From Reyranella sp. (lineage in GTDB: Bacteria > Pseudomonadota > Alphaproteobacteria > Reyranellales > Reyranellaceae): a stretch of 8,858 nt of DNA. Of the stretch, positions 5,854-8,858 are shown piece by piece (the stretch's first letter is position 1; every line of letters starts with the position of its first letter). A program made the position numbers and the translations under genes. The notes below the pieces were generated by a model. That model was not told the DNA's origin and made no database searches. It was given only the letters and a program-made list of their open reading frames with translations. The stretch lies in contig JAUXRT010000742.1 of the NCBI GenBank assembly GCA_030681635.1, positions 1 through 8,858 of the forward strand, given 5' to 3'.

Positions 5854-6696
5854 TCAATTCTTCCGGTAGATCGTGAGGGCGATGCCGCCCAGCACCGCCA
5901 CCGACGCCACCAGCAGGCGCGTCGTGACCGGCTCGGCGAGTAGCACTGCCCCACCCAGGGCCGCAATGGCCGGCACCGAAAGTTGCACCGTCGCCGCCGA
6001 TGTCGCCCGCAGCATCGGGAGCGCCGCATACCAGAGGACATAGCCCAGGCCCGAGGTTACGGCGCCTGAAAGCACGGCATAAAGCGCCCCGGTATGGTCG
6101 ACAGTGGCGGTGGTCGTGCCGGCGGTCAGGGCAAGGGCGGCGGCAAAGGGCAGGGAACGCAGGAAGTTGCCGCCGGTGGCCGCCGTCGGGTCGCCGGCGG
6201 CCTTGCCCAGGAGTGAATAGACACCCCAGGCCGCGCCTGCGACCAGCATCAGGGCCGCCGCCAGCAGCGGAGGCGCCGCGAGGCCGGGCAGCAGCAACCA
6301 GACCAGGCCGGCCAGCGCCACCAGCAGGCCCACGAGCTTGAGGCCGCGGATTCGTTCGCCGGTCCACAGGCCGTAGCCCGTCATGGTGAACTGGACGGCG
6401 CCGAACAGCAGCAGCGCGCCGGTTGCCGCGGTGAGGTCGCGATAGGCGAAGGAGAAGCACACCGCATAGGCAAACAGCATGGCCGCCATCGGCCAGCTTC
6501 CGCCCGCCGTGGGACGCTTGCCGCGCAGCATCAGGAGGGCGGCCAGGACCAGCGCGCCGGAGGCGAGCCGGATCGCCGTAAAACTCGCGGCATCGATCTC
6601 GGTGTCGCGGAGTGCCAGGCGGCAGAACAGCGAATTGCCGGCGAAGGCCAGCATCGCCAGGGTCGTCAGGAGAGGAACGCGCAGCGTGGAATTCAT
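5854..6696 (-). CDS. EamA / DMT-family transporter
   Basis: 280-residue inner-membrane protein with about ten hydrophobic helices, roughly at 8-24, 38-57, 69-85, 90-110, 119-137, 143-164, 178-192, 204-223, 232-254 and 258-276. It shows the internal two-fold repeat of the drug/metabolite transporter superfamily; each half has a family-typical end, seen best in the second (GYVLWYAALPMLRA, then VQLSVPAIAALGG and LLAEPVT). Family members usually export amino acids or metabolites or exchange small solutes. The sequence does not reveal the substrate, but placement between an aminotransferase and an Ldh-type dehydrogenase suggests an amino acid, keto acid or related carboxylate. The start has only a weak ribosome site. 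It begins five bases after the dehydrogenase stop and ends 11 bases before the aminotransferase, consistent with one transcript. Confidence 0.93.
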   Translation of the reverse strand: MNSTLRVPLLTTLAMLAFAGNSLFCRLALRDTEIDAASFTAIRLASGALVLAALLMLRGKRPTAGGSWPMAAMLFAYAVCFSFAYRDLTAATGALLLFGAVQFTMTGYGLWTGERIRGLKLVGLLVALAGLVWLLLPGLAAPPLLAAALMLVAGAAWGVYSLLGKAAGDPTAATGGNFLRSLPFAAALALTAGTTTATVDHTGALYAVLSGAVTSGLGYVLWYAALPMLRATSAATVQLSVPAIAALGGAVLLAEPVTTRLLVASVAVLGGIALTIYRKN

Positions 6697-6701
6697 GTCG
6701 A

Positions 6702-7766
6702 TCAGAAGGGCGTCGCGATTCCAGACTGACGACCGACTTTCACGAGATCCTCGAGCGTGTCTGCGGGCAACAGCAATCCATCGCGGCGATTTCTAGCTTC
6801 GTTTCGGGCTTCGATCTCGCCGGGATAGAACACTTCCGCGTGACCCTGGGCGAGCGGCACGGCTTTCAACTCGGCGATCATCTTTTCCATGCGCGTGTTG
6901 AAGTCGGCGAGGGGCTGGAAGACTTTTATGTCGAGCACGATCATCAGCTGGCCGGCGCCGCTCTTGTGCTCCGTCTGATAGGGGCCGAAGACGCCGCTGC
7001 CGAAGGCGCTGCCCGTCAATACGCCCGACAGCATGTCCATCATGGCGGCGATCGCATACCCCTTGTGGCCGGCCATCGGCAGGATGATGCCGTCGATCGC
7101 GGCCGCCGGGTCGGTCGTCGGCGCGCCGTTGATGTCCAATGCCCAGCCCTCCGGGATTGACTGGCCTTTCTGTTGCGCGAGATAGACCTTGCCGCGCGCC
7201 ACGCCGGTATTGGCGATATCGAGCACCATCGGCGGGTGCGAGCCGGCCGGCGCTGCCCACGACCATGGATTGGTGCCGACGGTCTTCTTGCGGCCGCCCC
7301 ATGGTGCCATCGCCGGGCTGGCATTGGTCGACAGGAAGGCGATGCAGCCCTCGCGCGCCGCCATCAGCGTGTAGTAAAGCGCCGTGCCGAAATGGTTGGA
7401 GTTGCGCAGCCCGACCGCCGCTATGCCATGCACCTTTGCGCGCCGAATGGCCTCGCGCATGGCGAATACGTTCAGCACCTGGCCCATGGCGTCGCCGCCG
7501 TCGATCACTGCCACGGCCGGCGCATCGACGACGAATTTTGGTGCGGCGACTGCGCTGCACACGCCGGCCTTGAGGCGGGCGAGATACCACGAGAGCCGCA
7601 TGACGCCGTGCGATTGATGGCCCCATAGATCCGCCATCACCAATGTGTCGGCGACGATGCGTGCATCGGCCTCGGGCATACCGGCCGATGCATAGACGGC
7701 GGCCGCGAAGTCGAGCAGCCTAGTCGGCGAGAGATGGCCCGGCGAGAGTCGGCGTTCGGCAGTCAT
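6702..7766 (-). CDS. Ldh family NAD(P)-dependent oxidoreductase (malate/L-lactate dehydrogenase type 2)
   Basis: 354 residues from Met at 7766. Members reduce or oxidise 2-oxo/2-hydroxy acids (malate, lactate, ureidoglycolate) or cyclic imines such as piperideine/pyrroline-2-carboxylate with NAD(P). Landmarks: ADLWGHQSHGVMRL (45-58) with the family GHxSHG motif, GLRNSNHFGTALYY (119-132), the APWGG...GTNPW region (154-168), MVLDIANTGVARGKV (180-194), ILPMAGHKGYAIAAMMDMLSG (228-248, first and last residues approximate) and the C-terminal FYPGEIE. The set matches the non-Rossmann Ldh_2 family, not classical lactate dehydrogenase. Alternative start: Met at 7793, adding nine residues and overlapping the amidohydrolase end by 17 bases. 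Neither start has a strong ribosome site; 7766 avoids the overlap and leaves a 10-base gap. Substrate is unknown; next to an aminotransferase an imino-acid or keto-acid role is possible. Confidence 0.93.
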   Translation of the reverse strand: MTAERRLSPGHLSPTRLLDFAAAVYASAGMPEADARIVADTLVMADLWGHQSHGVMRLSWYLARLKAGVCSAVAAPKFVVDAPAVAVIDGGDAMGQVLNVFAMREAIRRAKVHGIAAVGLRNSNHFGTALYYTLMAAREGCIAFLSTNASPAMAPWGGRKKTVGTNPWSWAAPAGSHPPMVLDIANTGVARGKVYLAQQKGQSIPEGWALDINGAPTTDPAAAIDGIILPMAGHKGYAIAAMMDMLSGVLTGSAFGSGVFGPYQTEHKSGAGQLMIVLDIKVFQPLADFNTRMEKMIAELKAVPLAQGHAEVFYPGEIEARNEARNRRDGLLLPADTLEDLVKVGRQSGIATPF

Positions 7767-7776
7767 CGGATCGGCG

Positions 7777-8858
7777 CTAGGCGCCGAGCCCATAGAGCTT
7801 CATGGCGTTGTCGCGGACGATCTTGCGGCGGACCCCGGCCGAGACGCCTGTCAGCTCCTCGGTCAGGAACTGCTGGCTGTCCGGCCAGATGCCGTCGGGG
7901 TGCGGGAAGTCCGACCCCCACATGACATTGTCCTCGCCCAGGTGTTTTAGCAGTTCGATGCCCACCGGATCGGTCTGGTAGGTGGCGTAGAACTGGCGAT
8001 GCCAGTACTCGCTGGGCTTCATCTTGAGATCGAGGTCCTTGAACTGGTCCTCCCACTCGAGATCCATGTGCTGCAGCACATAGGGGATCCAGCCGAGGCC
8101 GGCCTCGCCGATCACGATCTTCAGGTTCGGATAGCGCTCCGGCGCGCCCGAGAAGATCAGCCCCATCAACATGGTGCTCATGTGCATCTGGAAGCCGGTG
8201 ATGTGCACGGCAAAGATGCGGCGCTGCACATGCGTCGGGAACTTGGTGACATCGGGCGAACGGCCGCCGATCGTGTGGAAGTGCAGCGGAATGCCGGTCT
8301 CGTGGCCGAACTTCCACAATGGCTCCCAATGCTCGTCCCAGAGCGGCGTCATGTCGGGGCGGTTGGCGATGTCGAGGCCGCGCACGCCGCGCTTGGCGCA
8401 GCGCATCGCCTCGGCGACCGACTCCTCCATGTTGTAGTTCGGGAGGTTGGCGAGGCCGACCAGCCGGTCGGGCGCGCGGCTGCAGAAGTCATGGAGCCAG
8501 TCGTTGTAGATGCGCAGCATCTCCAGCGCAGCCTCGGGATCGTTCAGCCGGCCGCTCGAGCCCAGCACGCCGTACAGCACCTCGGCCTGCACGCCGTCGC
8601 GGTCCTGGTCTTTTAGACGCAGGTCGACCTCAGTGAGGCGGCGGATGCCCTTCTTGCCGTCGTCAAAGAGGCCGGTCGAGGCCATGCGGTCGGAGCGGTG
8701 GATGATGCCCGGCACATATTCGCGGCCGGCCGAGCCCATGCCGTTCACCAGGCCGAACTTGGCGCCGTTGCGGCTGGTCCATTCCGGCCCCTTCGGTCCC
8801 TCGACCACATAGGGCATGCGTTCCTTCATCTGGCTCGACGCGTTGGCGGTGAACAGGT
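7777..8858 (-). CDS. Amidohydrolase family 2 protein (5' partial)
   Basis: TIM-barrel metal-dependent hydrolase or decarboxylase of the amidohydrolase-2 (ACMSD-like) family. The frame stays open past the Met at 8829 to the window edge (adding LFTANASSQ), and that Met lies inside the protein, so the N-terminus with the first metal-binding HxH or DxH motif is off the window. Numbering from that Met: PLHFHT at 181-186 with barrel histidines, KIVIGEAGLGWIPY at 237-250, WGSDFPHPDG at 304-313 with the expected catalytic Asp (307), and a C-terminal helix RRKIVRDNAMKLYGLGA. Such enzymes decarboxylate or hydrolyse aromatic or other carboxylic substrates; members cluster with acyl-CoA ligases and dehydrogenases in catabolic loci. 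It is the first gene of the five-gene minus-strand run visible here; its promoter is outside the window. Confidence 0.92.
   Translation of the reverse strand, partial: LFTANASSQMKERMPYVVEGPKGPEWTSRNGAKFGLVNGMGSAGREYVPGIIHRSDRMASTGLFDDGKKGIRRLTEVDLRLKDQDRDGVQAEVLYGVLGSSGRLNDPEAALEMLRIYNDWLHDFCSRAPDRLVGLANLPNYNMEESVAEAMRCAKRGVRGLDIANRPDMTPLWDEHWEPLWKFGHETGIPLHFHTIGGRSPDVTKFPTHVQRRIFAVHITGFQMHMSTMLMGLIFSGAPERYPNLKIVIGEAGLGWIPYVLQHMDLEWEDQFKDLDLKMKPSEYWHRQFYATYQTDPVGIELLKHLGEDNVMWGSDFPHPDGIWPDSQQFLTEELTGVSAGVRRKIVRDNAMKLYGLGA

Noticed and set aside
5843..6460. N-terminal extension of the aminotransferase frame up to 6460
   Set aside because: The extension is Arg/Gly/Pro-rich shadow of the EamA transporter gene; the 400-residue start at 5842 has a ribosome site and the normal family length.

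Overview
The window looks like chromosomal DNA from a high-GC alphaproteobacterium, most likely Rhizobiales/Rhodospirillales (Bradyrhizobium- or Reyranella-like). That placement rests on the style of the metabolic proteins, the GC- and GCG-rich codons and the tightly packed operon. It is an inference from reading, not a database match. There are eight protein-coding genes, and the two end genes run off the window. I saw no rRNA, tRNA, CRISPR array or transposase.

Layout. (1) Positions 1-1419, plus strand: a FadD-like acyl-CoA synthetase missing its first few dozen residues. (2) Positions 1420-3089, minus strand: a two-gene cassette of visibly lower GC. It encodes a proline-rich protein ending in a PD-(D/E)XK nuclease-like toxin domain, followed, with ATGA stop/start overlap, by a small unrecognised protein that is the obvious immunity candidate. 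(3) Positions 3090-3377: an AT-rich gap. On the toxin strand it carries two tandem hairpins, each followed by a T-run, ending only 17 bases before the toxin start codon. (4) Positions 3378-3848, plus strand: a lipoprotein with a lysozyme-like CESG domain. (5) Positions 3845-8858, minus strand: a compact five-gene run, read from the right as amidohydrolase, Ldh-type dehydrogenase, EamA transporter, class I aminotransferase and a PIN-domain membrane protein, with 3-11 base gaps.

How the genes fit together. The five-gene run looks like one transcription unit. Its first four genes suggest handling of a carboxylate, keto-acid or amino-acid substrate (hydrolysis or decarboxylation, NAD(P)-linked oxidoreduction, membrane transport, transamination), but the substrate cannot be read from sequence. 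The acyl-CoA ligase and an amidohydrolase-2 family protein in one neighbourhood fit catabolism of organic acids.

The part most worth a second look is the 1420-3190 cassette. It is a probable nuclease toxin without a recognisable delivery domain, coupled to a candidate immunity gene, preceded by a duplicated terminator-like leader, different in base composition from its neighbours, and inserted flush against the ligase stop codon.
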